Below are positions 31,865-45,390 of a stretch of DNA of 60,000 nucleotides, piece by piece. Under the pieces are notes generated by a model. That model was not told where the DNA came from. It searched no databases and worked only from the letters and a program-made list of their open reading frames with translations. The stretch lies in the NCBI GenBank assembly GCA_014529385.2, contig CM043947.1, positions 101,811,311 to 101,871,310 of the forward strand, read 5' to 3'. A program made the position numbers and the translations under genes. This stretch comes from Adiantum capillus-veneris. Taxonomy: Eukaryota; Streptophyta; Polypodiopsida; Polypodiales; Pteridaceae. Position 1 is the stretch's first letter, and every line of letters starts with the position of its first letter.

Positions 31865-33823
31865 CTCCCCAAAATATCCTATTTTGCTCCAGAGGTTGGG
31901 GCATTCTGACAAGCATGTCTGCAAAGGCTTCACTCCAACTAACAACTCTTTGTTCAATTCTATTTTCTGCAACATCCACCAACAAGGCATTTGGTTAACC
32001 TTCGATGTTGCCAATGACATAGTGGGATTCACACGTCATGGAGGTTGCTAGCAATAAACCATTGGTACATTTCTCAAAAACATGGTTATCTTGTTTGGGC
32101 GTAAGGGTGCCTCAGGATGAGACATTCATTTGGGTGCTAAGAAAAAATCTTTCAGAAGAAAAGCATGCAAGCATGTGTACATATGTTGGATACAAGGCAA
32201 GCATAGGTTGTATGACGCCACATGCAGAGATATGGCTTTGTCTATATGTCAAAGTGTGAGGCACAATATGTACTTAAAAGGAACTCACACATTCACTGGG
32301 CCAATTGTGGCAGATTCGGTTGCAAGGTTTATGACAACAAGCAGTAGGTGGTAGAAAGAGGGTTGGGGGGGGGGGGGGAGCGTGCTGACAAGAGAGAACG
32401 GAGAGGGGAAGGGGGGATGGTGAGCATGGCAAGAGGGGGAATGCCTAGGTGATGCAAGGGGAAATCAATCTTTGAAGGCTTTTGTGAATAAATTGTTTTT
32501 GTTTAATGAAGAGCATATAGTAGGTGGGTCAAGTTTTGAAAGTGCGTGGGATTAATAGGAATCTAGGGGAGATGCCTCATGGGGTGAAGGATGGAAAGGT
32601 AGGGCAAACATGGGCCGTCGCATCGTGCAAGGCAGAAATGCGATCTAGAGACGATAGCTATTGGGCAAGGACGCAGAGTAGCAGTGTTCGAGAACAATGT
32701 GTCTCATCTTAATATAGTGTCGTTTTTAATTTTAAAAATGCTGGTTGAGAGCAAGGGGAAAATGAGAAATTCCACCTCAAAATAGAGAAAAATAGTGTAA
32801 AAACTTGAAAAATAAATCTAATATTTTTGAAATTTTCCTCTTGTGCTAAATTCAAGAAAAGGAATTTTATATGTTTGGAAAATTAGTTTTTCTCAAACAA
32901 TGCAAGGTAGGGAGCCTAAAAGAGGGGAGCTCACAAGAAAAATAGCAACGCCGAGGACAATGAATTTTACTACGATCATGGCATCACTAGATCAATGCTA
33001 TGGGTTGCTCGAGGAGTTTTCTTTCCATGGCTATGAGGTTGCAAAGGTATCTTCCAAGATTTCAAAAAATGAGAGTGTAGAAACACCCATTAGGATAGAT
33101 TGTCTTTAAGATATGCAGCGCCGCCACGTGTTGTGAATTTGGCCAGATCACTTCAGTTTTCAAGCTGAAGAAATCATACAACTTAAACTTCTTTAATCCA
33201 GTTTGTCCGACAAGGAAAGCTCTTGAATGCTAGGTACCCTTGACTACTAATTGATTATGTTTTTCTCATTAATGCTTAGGCGGTGCAAAGCTAGAAAAAC
33301 ACATTTTCCTTGATAGGGCAAACTTGAAATTCTCCCAGTTTTTCTCTCAAAATTTGAAGCTTTTGCCGATAATTACACTAAATGTGTGTAAATTTCCCAG
33401 CTTATTTCCTGTTTTGAAAATTTGGGTATAGTCTTGCAATTAGGAGAGCCTCAAAGAAAAGGAAGATGGTTTGGGGCTCACCATCCTCTATGTAGTGATC
33501 AAGTGAGCTCTAAGTCAATCACAGAGGACTTTGATGACAATGATCTTCATGGTGATGAGAGCGTCAGCACAGACATTGGATTGGGATCATTGAATGAAGT
33601 AGATGCTCACATAGCTAGGCAAGAGACAACCTTGAATTAGCTCCAAGTTCAATTCCATGGGATTAGTCACCATGGGATTTGAGTTTGGTTGTGGGATTAG
33701 TTTTCAATATTGAAAAACCCTCTTGTACTTTTGCAATTCGCTCTTCGTAATAACGAATTCACGAAGGGACTTGCTCGATTATTTTGTTGCTCGAAAATGC
33801 TTGCTCACCAATTTGTATAACCC
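31865..33823 (+). repeat. 2-kb dispersed repeat, copy in plus orientation
   Basis: Matches 55130-57121 in inverted orientation over its whole length with few differences. Shared borders are CTCCCCAAAATATCC on the left and TTGTATAACCC on the right; outside them the two loci are unrelated. Both copies keep the same short frames: 32038-32259, 32524-32712, 32843-33109 and 33422-33640 (the last with GEPQRKGRWFGAHHPLCSDQ). None is recognised. A G-run (32365-32378) matches a longer C-run in the other copy. The ends show no clear TIR or TG...CA. Confidence 0.8.
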
Positions 33824-36023
33824 AAAGTACAGGCTGACTTGTTATCATTCTTCATTACTAGACAACCCCATCATAACTAGTGTTTGAGGTTGAGAACATG
33901 TCCTAAACATGAAGGGACTAAACTTAGCCGCAACATGTTTTGCCTCATGGTAAGAAAACTCCAACTACAGATATAACCTTTCCAAGTGGATTTCTTGGTG
34001 CTAACGTACGTGCTTAGCATATCCTTTAGTATAAGAGTAACACTTGTAATCTGCCTATCCTCTCTAGATGACTAACAGTACTAAGGTGTGGTTCCCCATC
34101 GTTTAGAGATAGTCCTCCAAAATGATTGGTAAACTAGGAGCACAACTCCTGGAAGCATTATTTTTACAAAGTTTAGTCACTTATCTACGAGAACCCAAAC
34201 CGATCCATGACCTCTATTGGTGATTGGTAGACCCACAACTAAGCTCGTAGAGATAATGCACACAAAGTACAAAATGATTCATAAGGTAGAATTTTCATGA
34301 ATTTGCATGCCACTCCAAATCAGAGTCTGCTAAACACTAGGGTCCATAACACCTAGTGTGCATTCCTTTAGCAAAAACTAATCCAAACTTGCATTTTTAT
34401 AACAATAACCACCATTACATATGGAAAATGTGATGCTCATAGCACACATCAAAGAGGAGAGTAAATAGTTTGGAGAAGAAATTAAATACTTTCTATTGCA
34501 ATCACTGCATAGCCTTGCTATATACATAAACAACCATCCATTAATGTTGTTTGCAGTACTTGTAATCTTAACAAGTTGCTCTACGTACTCGATAACTTTT
34601 GGCCAATGAAATTGTTCTTGATACTACATGCTCAAATTAGTCTTCAAAACGGATGTGACCAGCACCGACAGACTCTATCCTCACAACAAATTATTGAGAT
34701 AACATGTGCCAATGTCAATCCCAAAGTCTCATATTCTCCACATGTGGAATATGTCTTAGATAAAAGGTCTTGAAAAATGACATCTTCAAGCATGAGATGT
34801 ATTTGTGTGGGGATATAACTGTGAGCACTCAACAACATGAGTGAGAGGGACCCTCATAAACTTTTCTCCACACTAGCTAAACCAAATTCCATGAGTTCCT
34901 AGACCATGTTCCACCCTTGTGACAACATGTTCCAAACAAACCCTACCATGTAGGTCTATAATTGTAGGATGCAACTAAATACGAGTACACTACTATCCCA
35001 AAATTCCTACTCCTACATGACCTTGTCATGTGTGTTAAGAGCAAAATGGATGAAAGAATTCTAGCATATTCTTCCCACTTGGAAAACTTAACCAAATCAT
35101 ATGCAAGAATGAAATGAAACCAAAACATAGGCTTATTTGGAAAATAAAGATAACATTCGCTTTTCAACCTTAAGTGCACTAGCTCAACCTAAAAGGTATA
35201 ATAAAAAAATCACAACATGTAACTGGTAACCTTGGGTGTTATCTTGGTAATCCAAACCCCTTGGGTCAAATAGTGAAACTCAGATCAGTCAATGATCGTA
35301 TGGAGTGATTTGGTATTAGCTGGGTCATACCCTTAGAAATACCACTCCTATAGCCACAATCAGTGTTGTATATTCAACAACAAATTTTGGTAAGTTGGAA
35401 TCGTATTCACACTAGAGCTTGAAAAAATCATCTCTCTCCATGAATAGAAGAGAAAGATTATAAACACCCCAAGCAAGGAAGTCATTCGACAGTTTCGTTG
35501 GGTTGCAAGCAAGAGATCATGTGCTTTGAGACTCTCAGTCTATTCATGCCATCCCATGAATTATTTTCTTGATAGCAAGGTCATGCCTACTTGCATACCA
35601 TAGAAAACATCATCTCTATTACCAACACCTTGTGCACAAAAGTTGCCCGCTGCTATCGTCATATACAACGATCAGAAGTAAATATACCAGCCTCAACTTT
35701 TCCCCTTAGCAAAGTAGCTAATGTTAGAGTGGAAGCATAAACCATGTTTTAGTGGAATGAGTCCACAATATTGGCATGCCATGCATGCATATTAGAAAAT
35801 AGTGTGATAAGCCTTTGGCTTCATTGATGGTCTCAACAGTGTGGGTCAATAGCATATGTGGCTTTTATAATTTGTATTGGTATGGATACATCATAGTTGG
35901 TCATTGCCAACCATAACTGTGAGCTTATATCCTGCTACTACCTATTTACTAAAGGTGTGTGCTATTATCCTTGATCTCAAGTCAATGGATAATACTATGG
36001 CACGGAACAGAAGCCTCGCTTTT
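33824..36023. other. No gene seen
   Basis: AT-rich sequence with only short frames (34576-34773, 34943-35179) that show no family likeness. It is probably the decayed 5' interior of the minus-strand LTR element whose PBS is at 36024. Confidence 0.5.
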
Positions 36024-36034
36024 CTCTGATACCA
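36024..36034 (-). other. Primer-binding site, initiator-Met tRNA type
   Basis: The plus-strand CTCTGATACCA reads TGGTATCAGAG on the minus strand, an 11-base match to the standard plant LTR-retrotransposon PBS, 8 bp from the LTR end at 36043. Confidence 0.75.
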
Positions 36035-36162
36035 GTTACCAGTGTAGTGGGGAACAACACATGCTAATAACCTCCCAACCATACTATATATAGTCCCCTG
36101 GCCCTCTGGCTCTTAGCTACATATAGACCCCCATACCGCATGTGAGTTCTAGCCTCGAGAAA

Positions 36163-36238
36163 TGACTATGGATGCTTGATCATCCTCAAAAAACACCACA
36201 CATAAGCTCTCTTACACCACCCACTTGGTTGGGGGGGA

Positions 36239-36309
<71 letters not shown>

Positions 36310-36837
36310 CCCCGGTCTCTCAGGGCACAAAGGAACCCAAAAAAATAGTCACTCTCTTGGCTTGCTACATACGTGTAGGCAAAAAGGCCCTAAAATTTAC
36401 AAAAAATGTCCCTTATAGAGGAGTCTATTGTGTTTTTGGCATCATTTCTCTCATTGGTCCACTTGGCAACCCAATTTGTGGCAACTTGTGGAGGGGGTGC
36501 CCTTTAGCTTGACAAACTTCTCAACTGCTCTCTCATTTGAGTCGAGAGCACTAGCGATATTTCTAGTTCCCCTTGGGACTTCACATGCTTTACCTTTCAC
36601 TTTCACTCTCATTCATTTCCCTTGAACTCACACCTCCCTCACCCTGGCACTAGCGAGGTCACTAGTGGGGGGCTTCCACCATCAATTAAAAAAATAGGGT
36701 CTCTTAGGCCGTGTGAATGAGGCCCAATGACACCTCTACCATGTCATCACTACCAAGCTGACTTGCCAATTCCCAATAGGTCCATCACACCAACACCCAC
36801 CCAAAATTGTCGGTAGCCACCACCGGCGGTGCCAACA
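36163..36837. repeat. Long direct repeat (LTR-like), left copy
   Basis: Starts TGACTATGG and ends GCCAACA. It is homologous to 40413-41063 (TGGCTATGG...GCCAACA), including CACTCTCTTGGCT, then TTGGTCCACTTGGCAACCCA and GGCACTAGCGAGGTC. TG...CA ends support an LTR pair. The left copy holds a (CT)n tract at 36243-36313. No matching target duplication was found. Confidence 0.7.
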
Positions 36838-36890
36838 TAGTGCCTCGTGCGCTCACGCATGTGGGAGGGGGAGGAGGGGAGAGCTCCAGT

Positions 36891-36892
<2 letters not shown>

Positions 36893-36973
<81 letters not shown>
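36893..36973. repeat. (CT)n microsatellite
   Basis: About 80 bp of uninterrupted CT; frames across it give only Ser-Leu or Arg-Glu runs. Confidence 0.95.
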
Positions 36974-36976
<3 letters not shown>

Positions 36977-39900
36977 CTTGGTTGATTTGAGTAAGAGCCA
37001 TAGGGTATTATATATACCCCACCTTTCAGAGTCATGGATCGCTTGTGGGTTACTTGCACCTACCATGTGGCATTGTCTTGCAAGCCGCCTCTCCAAACAC
37101 CTACAACAAAACTCCCACCAAAAGTTTTCCTACAACAAAAGCTTTTGCCCCACTTTGAACTGCTCTCATTCCCTATTCAATTGTTAGATTCCTTCTTTAT
37201 AAAGGCACATTGAAGATCCACCTTGCTGATTTCAAATCTCTAATTTTTCCTTACCATCCAACATTTATTCAGCCTCAAACATCATGCCCAAAACTTGAAA
37301 AAAAACATCTGACACCATCCCACTTGCAAATGCTCCAAATTTTAATTGGGCATATCGCACTAACCAGGACTTTGATCAATGAGCCATTAATTTTGGCTAA
37401 CTCCCCACAGTGCATATAAACTTGGAGAACCTTAGCAAGCCCAAAAATATCTCTATCAACATGCCTATTGAGGTGGTCAAACTAGCACACAACTGACCCC
37501 CAACTCAAAACTTCAACTATCCATTACTTGCCCATATTAGCTCTAATGGAGGATCCAAAAAGACCGGCATGCACTACAATTCAAACACTTCAAGTGTATC
37601 CATCGACATCAGCTCTAACCACCCATTTACACTTGCCTAGTCTATCAAGGATCTGCAAATCAACCCGCATTCCAATTGCAGTAACTTTCACATTGTAGCT
37701 CAGATTAAGGAATCATCTAGACCAGCACACAGAGCATCTTGAAGACCACCTACCACATACTTCTAGCACCTTGGAAACCTTAAAACATCAACCTACCTAG
37801 CCCCTTTTGGAGCCTCTCTAACCTAAAGAATCACCATGGATGTACATTCCAGCAACCACTTGCCTACCCACCAGTACCTTCATACCTGGTCTAGCACTCT
37901 CGCTTACACTAGTGGGCACCCTTAGCCCTGCTTTTCCCACTTCATAGTACTGAACAACTTTGGTTGCACCATCATTGCCCAATCCCCTTGTTGAACATTC
38001 ATGTTCAGTCAAAAACATGATCATTGAACTTTAAAACTGCAACAAACACTCTATAGACTTGCTAACCATATGTACAAAACTTCATTTCAGCTCCATGTCA
38101 CCTCTCATCAAGCTTGCCCTGGCATCATAGCATGGCCATCACTTGGGTCAGATACCTTGCATCAAGCTCATCCATCCACGTGCAACACCTTTGCATAGTG
38201 ATGCACCCATGCATATAGCCAACCACACATGTAAGCTGCCCATAACATACCTTCACTGCTCCAAACATCCATTGTCACAGTGTCTGCTTCAAACAAAGCC
38301 TCACCAAGAACTCCATCTTGCTCCATATACATATTTGGCCCTCCCTCCTAACCATGTAAATTTCAGTTTTCTTGAGAGAACCATGTATCTGATAGATAGC
38401 CCACTGCAAAATTGCACTCACAAGTATAGCTTTCAACCATGACACACATACCTCCCTTGAAAGCTTGGACAGCCACAACCTAGGATTCCCTTTCATCCAC
38501 CATAGAACACACTTGTTGCACTATAAAATCTTTCACTTCCAGCTCCATGCTCACATCCACACTTGTAACACCTTCAATACTAGCATCATCAAGCCCTTCC
38601 ACATTGATTGGTCCATAATGGTCAACCAACACCTCATGCAGGTCAACTTCATTTACCTATTTTTCAAGCACATGTCTATTGCCACATTCTCAACCAAAGA
38701 AGAGAAGAAAACACTAACCACATATTCATTTGCTCATCTTCCATAGCCACGGCCATCTTATCCTTCTCGATAGAGTTTAGTACATGTTGCACCCCTATAG
38801 CACACTCCACTGCAATCCTGATGAGCATAGGCATCAACATAGTACCACACACATAGTCTTCACTTGCACATCCTCGTCTATAGTTATGGACTCCTTAACT
38901 TGGCCTATGTCTTGCATATTGGCTTGCATTTCTCCTTGCTTCTCACACACATTTACAACATCTCTACCCACATGCAAGAGATCAAACTCCTCATACCTAA
39001 AATGGGGCAAATCAATCTTTCAAGTCATATCTGTATCCAGAGAATTGCTATTGCTTGCCTCTGTATCCAGATAATTTCTATTGGTTTCCTTGTCCTCCTC
39101 TGTCTTGAGATCTGGAACCTCTTCAAGCTTTACTTCTTTGACCTGCTCTTCAAAATTTACCTTCTTGATCTCTAGCACACATCAATGGCACTTGACCAGC
39201 CATACACGTGTTTGTTTGTGCATCTTCTACCTCATTGGGAGCCACCTATACTTTTTCCATACTTGGATGCTTTTAAATTGGCATCTTGAGCATAGAAACG
39301 ACTCTACCCCTCTACAACCAAAGAACCCTCGACTCCTCCCCCACTAGCAGTGCATCAATCTTGCCTTTCTCTCCATCGCATTAGCCGGCTTTGGAATTAC
39401 CTGACTTGAACATCCCTACCTAGCTTGGTGCTTCTTCAAAATATTCTTAGTTCATCCTCTTGCTAAAGACACCACGTCTTCATACGACAAGGGCTCATCT
39501 ACCTCCACTTTATCTTGAACCTCCTCATGCAAGAAGTCCATAAACTTGCTCAACTTTAACCAACCAACATTTTTTTTATTAGTTACCTTGATAAGCTATC
39601 CCCAAAGAGCCTCGAAGTCCCCCTCAAATACTCAAAAATCACCATCCAAGCTTTGTTTCAACTTGTCCAACTTTTGCTTCACCTCATCTAGTTGTGCATC
39701 AACCACAAACTTTCAAGGCCTTCCAAAATTTCTTTTCTTCTTCATGTCCATTGTATCATCTCCTTGCCTTACCACAAACTAGGAGCAAAAAAACTTGAAC
39801 CGCGTCCTCATCTCTTAAGCTGCTCTCGAGCAAAAACAAACCATAGTCTTGGAGCCAAGTTTCTGTATCTTCAAACCCCAACAAAAATAAAAAAACCCAA

Positions 39901-40412
39901 CCACATCCTCTTTAGCAGCACCGGCTCTCCAAAAATTGTACATTTGACTTCGCCAAAACCACCACTTCACCTTCAAATAGGAGCAACTAGTGTGCTCCTC
40001 AGAGGGGGCACCAAAAGATGGAGAGGGGGAATGAGGAACACAACACCAAGGGAGCTCTATAGCTCATGGTATTCACAAGACCCCTATCCTCTCAAAAGCA
40101 CCTTCAAAACTTCAACTAGAAAAACCTCCTCTGCACACATACCAATGCATATACATGCTCACTACAAGCAAACTTGCACTCAATTGCACACCATCAACAC
40201 CACACACTCACACTTACCAATAACATCCACCCACACACATTTTGTAGCTCATTTTAGACCATAGACCACTGTCTCACACAGAACCTCTCTCTCACTCTCT
40301 CTCTCTCTCTCTTTGCACATAAAAAATGGCAGGGGGCACACTTTCTCACACACATTGGAACCACACAAAAGCAAAAGTAGAGAAGTGGGGAAAGAGAAAT
40401 GATTCTTGGGAA
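36974..40412 (-). other. Interior of the LTR pair, C-rich, no intact gene
   Basis: The plus strand is strongly C/A-rich and yields many short Pro/His/Thr-rich frames that are shadows. On the minus strand a gag remnant is recognisable (39426-39700). A purine tract (AGAAGTGGGGAAAGAGAAA) just left of 40413 suggests plus polarity, against the gag strand, so orientation is unresolved. Confidence 0.5.
39426..39700 (-). pseudogene. Retrotransposon Gag remnant, homologue of 17024-17719
   Basis: The minus frame reads DAQLDEVKQKLDKLKQSLDG, a stop, FEGDFEALWG, a stop, then LKLSKFMDFLHEEVQDKVEV, YEDVVSLARG, a stop, and TKNILKKH. It aligns almost residue for residue with the Gag at 17250-17480. At least three stops show it is dead. 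It links the 36-41 kb repeat to the gag-only family. Confidence 0.8.
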
Positions 40413-41063
40413 ATGGCTATGGAATCTTGATCATCCTCAAAAAACACCACGCATAAGCTCTCTTACATCTGATGTCACACCCACTTGGTTGTTGCAGGGG
40501 CAAAAGAGTCTATCTCTCTATCCTTGGGCTTTACAGGCACACACCTCTACACAAAGGAACCATAAAAAAAACTCACTCTCTTGGCTCCCTACATACTAGT
40601 AGGCAAAAAGGTGCTAAATTTTCAAAAAAATCTCTCTTATAGGAGATTCCATTGCATTTTTGGCATCAGTTCTCTCATTGGTCCACTTGGCAACCCAATT
40701 TGGCAACTTGTGGAGGGTGGTTCCTTTTAGCTTGACAAACTTCTCAATTCCTTTCTCACTTGAGCCAAGAGAACTAGCAATATCACTAGAGCCCCTTGGG
40801 ACTTTCCATGCTTTACCTTTTTCTTTCACTCTCATTCACTGCCCTTGAACTCACCCCTCCCTCACCTTGGCACTAGCGAGGTCTCTAGTGGGGGGGGTTT
40901 CCCTTCAAGTAAAAAAAGAGGGCCTCTTAGGCTGTATGAACGAGGCCCAATGGTGCCTCTACCATGTCATCACTACCAAGCCAGCTGGCCAATGCCAAAC
41001 AAGGCCGTTGCAATGCCAAAGCCCAGCCAAAAGCCTTGCCTGCTGCCACCAACAACGCCAACA
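40413..41063. repeat. Long direct repeat (LTR-like), right copy
   Basis: Partner of 36163-36837. It lacks the long CT tract and keeps the same order of shared blocks, ending GCCAACA at 41063. Confidence 0.7.
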
Positions 41064-42288
41064 CAATTCCATGGATGTTGTGTAGCCAAAGATGATTGGT
41101 GCTAGAAAGAGTTCAAAGCAAGGTTTTATGGATTCTCAATGGCATGCCAAAGTGATTGGGCAATTGTGAAGATCAAGAGCAGGCAAGGAGCAGTGGATAT
41201 GTATGCTATGTGTGGTTTTTGAGACCAAAATGCTATGCTATGGTGATTGTTAGAGGGGCAAGGTCAAGGTGTGGGAAGTGTAAGAAAGAGAGTGCCCTAG
41301 AAGGACCTTTATGATCTACAAGTTGGTCTAGGTGGCTCCTCAAACAGAGCTACAAGATGAATGTTATGTCAGTTTAAAGTTGAGGTGGTTTGCAAATCCC
41401 CAACAGTCAAGATAGGTGGAGACAAGTGGTCAAATCTGATGTGAATGGATAAACATGAAGTTCTTGTGCTATGGAGCATGCCAGTGCTTTGAGATTGTCA
41501 ATCAAAGCTCAAACAAAGAAGATATAGCCAGTTGAAGTTTTCAGGGGGGCTAGTTATGGCCAGTTGAATTTTTCATGGTGGCCAATGGATTGCATAAATG
41601 AATCTCACAAAGCGTAGGAGCTGGTTGATCTTGAGGGGCCGTTTGATGAAGCATGGCTTGATGATGCTAGCATTGAGTGCAAAGAGGAGGTGGCCGTTTG
41701 ATGAAGCATGGCTTGATGATGCTAGAATTGAGTGCAAAGAGGAGGTGGCCAAGACCATGGAGCCAATGATTGAACCCATGCAGGAGGGATGCTCTATGGA
41801 AAATGAAGGAGATTCCAAGGATACGTCCAATACTTCTAAAGAGGTATGCAGTTTGTTGTTGAAAAGTATGCTTGTAAGTGCAACAATAAAATATGTTATC
41901 TGCTAGATACAAGGTTCCCTTGAGAGGAGCTCCACTTTACATGGTTGTGAGGGAGGGTCAGACGTGTTTGTTGGATTAGATGATGTGCTAGTAGAGAAAG
42001 ATGTGTTGATGAGACAGAGTGATGCTCGAAGAGGTGCAAAGGTGCTATGTGCCTATTGTGTACATGGATGGCTACGTGCATGGGTGAAGAACATTTGGAG
42101 ATTGATGCAAATGGATGGAAGAGAGAAAAGCTAGGTATTTGCTCCAAGAGGAGAGACAATGCAGGGGGTGGGGCAACCCACTTGAGGTTTGGCATGAAGT
42201 AAGACTAAGACTTTGTACATATTGTAGTTTTTTTAATTTTCTCATGGTGTTCTCTAGTTTTGCAGTTTGTAGATGGGGTTGGGCAATG
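41064..42288 (+). other. 3' interior of another gag-only element, decayed
   Basis: G-rich plus-strand sequence with a 102-codon frame (41598-41906, FDEAWLDDARIECKEEVAKT), similar in style to the post-gag region at 17950. It ends in GATGGGGTTGGGCAATGATA, matching the polypurine tract/LTR start at 18605-18625. No pol is seen. Confidence 0.5.
41637..41746. repeat. 55-bp tandem duplication
   Basis: Unit GGCCGTTTGATGAAGCATGG... starts at 41637 and 41692 and differs at single positions. It shifts the reading frame of the surrounding ORF. Confidence 0.9.
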
Positions 42289-43063
42289 ATAGTATAATCC
42301 GAAAATAGTTTCAGGAGAACCATGGTTAAATTAAAGCACCCAAAGAATGAGAAAATTTTGGATGACTTCTTAAACTTTAAAAGAAGCTACATGTTCAAGT
42401 TGAACTCACCCATAAATAAATAAATGAGCATTTAGAGATTTTGAATTCTCAAAGAGCACCCAAAACTCACTCACGGGAAGATTTTGGGACTACACCATGG
42501 GAATGTGGGCAATGCATGTAAAATTAGCTTTTTATCTCAAAAAATATTGATTTTTTGGGACTACACCATGGGAATGTGGGCAATGCATGTAAAATTAGCT
42601 TTTTATCTCAAAAAATATTGATAAAGAAAAAAAAATAGATAACTTGTAGAAGAAGCTTAGATAAGTGATAAGGAATTAGGTAACTTGTATAATTAAGGAG
42701 CTTAGCATCAAGTGATAAGAGAGTAGAAAACTTGTATATGGAGCTTAGATAAGTGATAAGAGAGCAGGTAACTTGTAAAAAGCCTTGATAAAGAGAAAAG
42801 GAAATGGAAACTTGTAGAAGAAGTTTTGATAAGAAAATAAGTGATAAGAAAAAAGGGATAAGTCAAAAGTACTTATCAAATCTCTTATCAAAAGTGCATA
42901 AAAGAAGGGATTCCTTTATCATTTTTTGATCTTGATCCAAGCTAGAGTGCAAGCTTGTAGAGAAAATTTGAGAAAGCCATAGCCACACTCTTACACACAA
43001 TACCTCCTCTCCAAGATTGAAAAACCTTCTAGACAAACATCTTGTGTAGAAATCACAGCCAAG

Positions 43064-43153
<90 letters not shown>

Positions 43154-45139
43154 CACCTCTCCTCTCTCTTAGCCCTCAAGCCTAACATAGCTTGATCTCC
43201 TTCTTCATATTCCATTCTTCCATCCAGCTAGAGTTCTTCTTGGATAACCTAAGTTGTGGACATCAATTTGAAGGCGAATAAGAAGAGGGTTTGCTATCTG
43301 ATCAAGCTCCTTCAACAATCTTCTAAGCAAGGAGAAGTCTCTACCCTAACATACTAAAAGTAAAAAATTTCTTTTCATCTTCGTATTATTTCACACCATG
43401 AATTTGGTTTACCCGATTTCGTAATCAATTTATTTATTTATTTGTTCCTTTTAACTATAAATTTTATTTTTCATTCTTAATTAACGATCTTGTTAACCCA
43501 GTAAATGTGATGTACCTTCAAGTTTCTTTATTTCAAGTTCTTTAGATTACAAGGCTAATATCTAGAGAGAGTAGAAAGCACATTCTTTATCCATAGGTGC
43601 CCGGAGATCATACTTATCTAAATAATATGCATGATGGATGGTGAAAGAATAATGGTAAGTACTCCCTAGTCACCCTCTAAAACCTCTTACTCGTTGATTT
43701 TTTATACATATGAGTTACTCTTTGTTTGCTTGTCTTAGTTTTTACTTACCTAAACTACTTAATGGAGATAATTTTGATAAACTAAAAGCAGCTAGGCTTT
43801 GTAATCTTTTGATAAAGTAAAAGCAGCTAGGCTTTGTAATCTTTTATTTATTTATTTTTAAGGTTTTTAAATTGTATTCAAGTCTAACGAAGGAAGGGGA
43901 ACTTCCCTCTCTATAAAGTAAGCATGCAAGATTAGAAAAAGATTTATGCATTGAACTAGAGTCCTCCACATAAGGTTATACTCCTTCTCGTGTACTTTTA
44001 AAAAACCCCAAATTTTTAATCCTCTCCTTCTTTCATGGTTTAATCCTCTCCACAAAAATAGAGGTATGCCTAAATTCCATCTAAATAAAGAATTTATTAA
44101 TTGTACACAATTCAATTGCACGGGCATTTTGCACTACACTAGCATGATCACTTATAGGGACTTTTCATTCTAATCTTAAACCATCATTCATTGAGTGGAC
44201 ATGCTCTATTATTACAAAATTTATCAAAGGAGGTTTTGGAACTACTATCCTAGGATTATAAGTTGGATCACTCTAATTTTTTGCATTCACTTCTCATTAT
44301 TTTCAATAGAAAAAAGTCATTGTCAAGAACATATGCATTGTTCATTTTAAGTTTGTCTACTTTCAAGTTTGTTTTGCAATTCGGGGGGGGGGGGGGTGTA
44401 GATTCACAGAAGCGATAACCTACTAGAACATAAAACTCCGCTTCCATGGAGATACCCCATGCATGGCAAAAGATGCAAGAAAAAAATCGGGATACAGTCA
44501 GAGTCGCGATTAACTTAGAAAATTACGTTGAGACAAAATCCTTAACTCCCAAGAAACTCATTGTTTTTCTTAAGGTCTTGTTTGAATAGAAGTAAATGAA
44601 CTAGAAACTATGGGATTATAAGTCAATGAATCTAGTCTAGCTGTCAACTCGGATTAAAATCTTATTGAGATGTTTGATGGGGATAGCCCTAGCAAAACAT
44701 AGAAGTTTTAAGTGTGAAATTTTGTATGGAATGATTGATGAAGAGGCCAGTATAGGTGTTTATGGAACGCAATTGGGGATGGCCTTTTATGGCTAGGACT
44801 AATAACTATTGGTTTATTTTCTAACTCCACTTCATTCAATGCTCTGGATTAGGATTGGATGGGAGTGAGTTTTGGCTGGGTGAAAAATGATGTCAATGTT
44901 AACAAGAAAAGGGAGGAAGATGTGATTAATCAAAAAAGTTTTTGGTAAAAAAGAACCTTGAAAAGACTAGGGATCTGAATGTTCTATCGTGCATATACAC
45001 ATCAGTCAGCGGACAGTTGTTGTGCTTCTCAGATTTCTTCTCTAAAAGGAGCATAAAATATATAAATTTTTTAAAGCCTTTCCGAAACCAGATAAAGGGA
45101 GAAAATAAATTGAAACATGTGTAAATGTGCCACCTCCAC
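42289..45139. other. Non-coding repeats, no gene seen
   Basis: Contains a 71-bp tandem duplication (42482-42624), a run of degenerate ACTTGTA...GATAAGTGATAAGAGA units (42620-42880), CT then CA microsatellites (43066-43153) and a 14-base G-run (44383-44396) followed by TGTAGATTC, which could be a polypurine tract and LTR start. ORFs here are short and unlike known proteins. Confidence 0.55.
42482..42624. repeat. 71-bp tandem duplication
   Basis: TTTTGGGACTACACCATGGG... through AAAATATTGAT is repeated without visible change except T-run length, so the duplication is recent. Confidence 0.9.
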
Positions 45140-45390
45140 CACTACAAGAGGTTGTGTGCTCTTGTGACGCTGTTAGCGACGGAAATACACTGGGTTTTTA
45201 TAACCCCCGGCGTCGCTAAAACCGTCGCTAAGAGCGTCGCTACGAGAGCGTCGCTATATGCGTCGCTAAAAGCGTCGCTATATGCGTCGCTATATAGCGA
45301 CGCTCATAGCGACGGTTATAGCGACGTTTACACAGAAGACTATAGCGACGCTACAGAGCCATAAATAGCGACGCTTATAGCGACGCCCAA
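45140..45390. repeat. Left TIR and subterminal CGTCGCTA repeat block, copy 2
   Basis: The octamer CGTCGCTA or TAGCGACG occurs fourteen times in about 230 bp, forward repeats followed by inverted ones, so the block can fold on itself. It has two more full units than copy 1, showing repeat-number drift. Confidence 0.9.

Larger units (their letters stand above)
27882..36152 (-). mobile_element. Degraded minus-strand LTR element with short LTRs
   Basis: Direct repeats 27882-28009 and 36043-36152 share ACAACACATGC, then AATAA-CTCCCAACCATA and TCTTAGCTACATATA. On the minus strand the left copy starts TGTCAGTCC after the purine tract AAGGGGGGAGT. The right copy ends ...CACTACA, followed after 8 bp by TGGTATCAGAG, the initiator-Met PBS (36024-36034). 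The right LTR is truncated where another repeat starts. The interior has no clear pol and holds many later insertions. Confidence 0.6.

Noticed and set aside
31865-33823. Helitron origin for the 2-kb repeat
   Set aside because: No 5' TC with 3' hairpin-CTRR in either orientation, and no Rep/helicase coding.
37200-40264. Pro/His/Thr-rich plus-strand ORFs between the LTR-like repeats
   Set aside because: The gag homology is on the minus strand; these frames are shadows of C-rich DNA.
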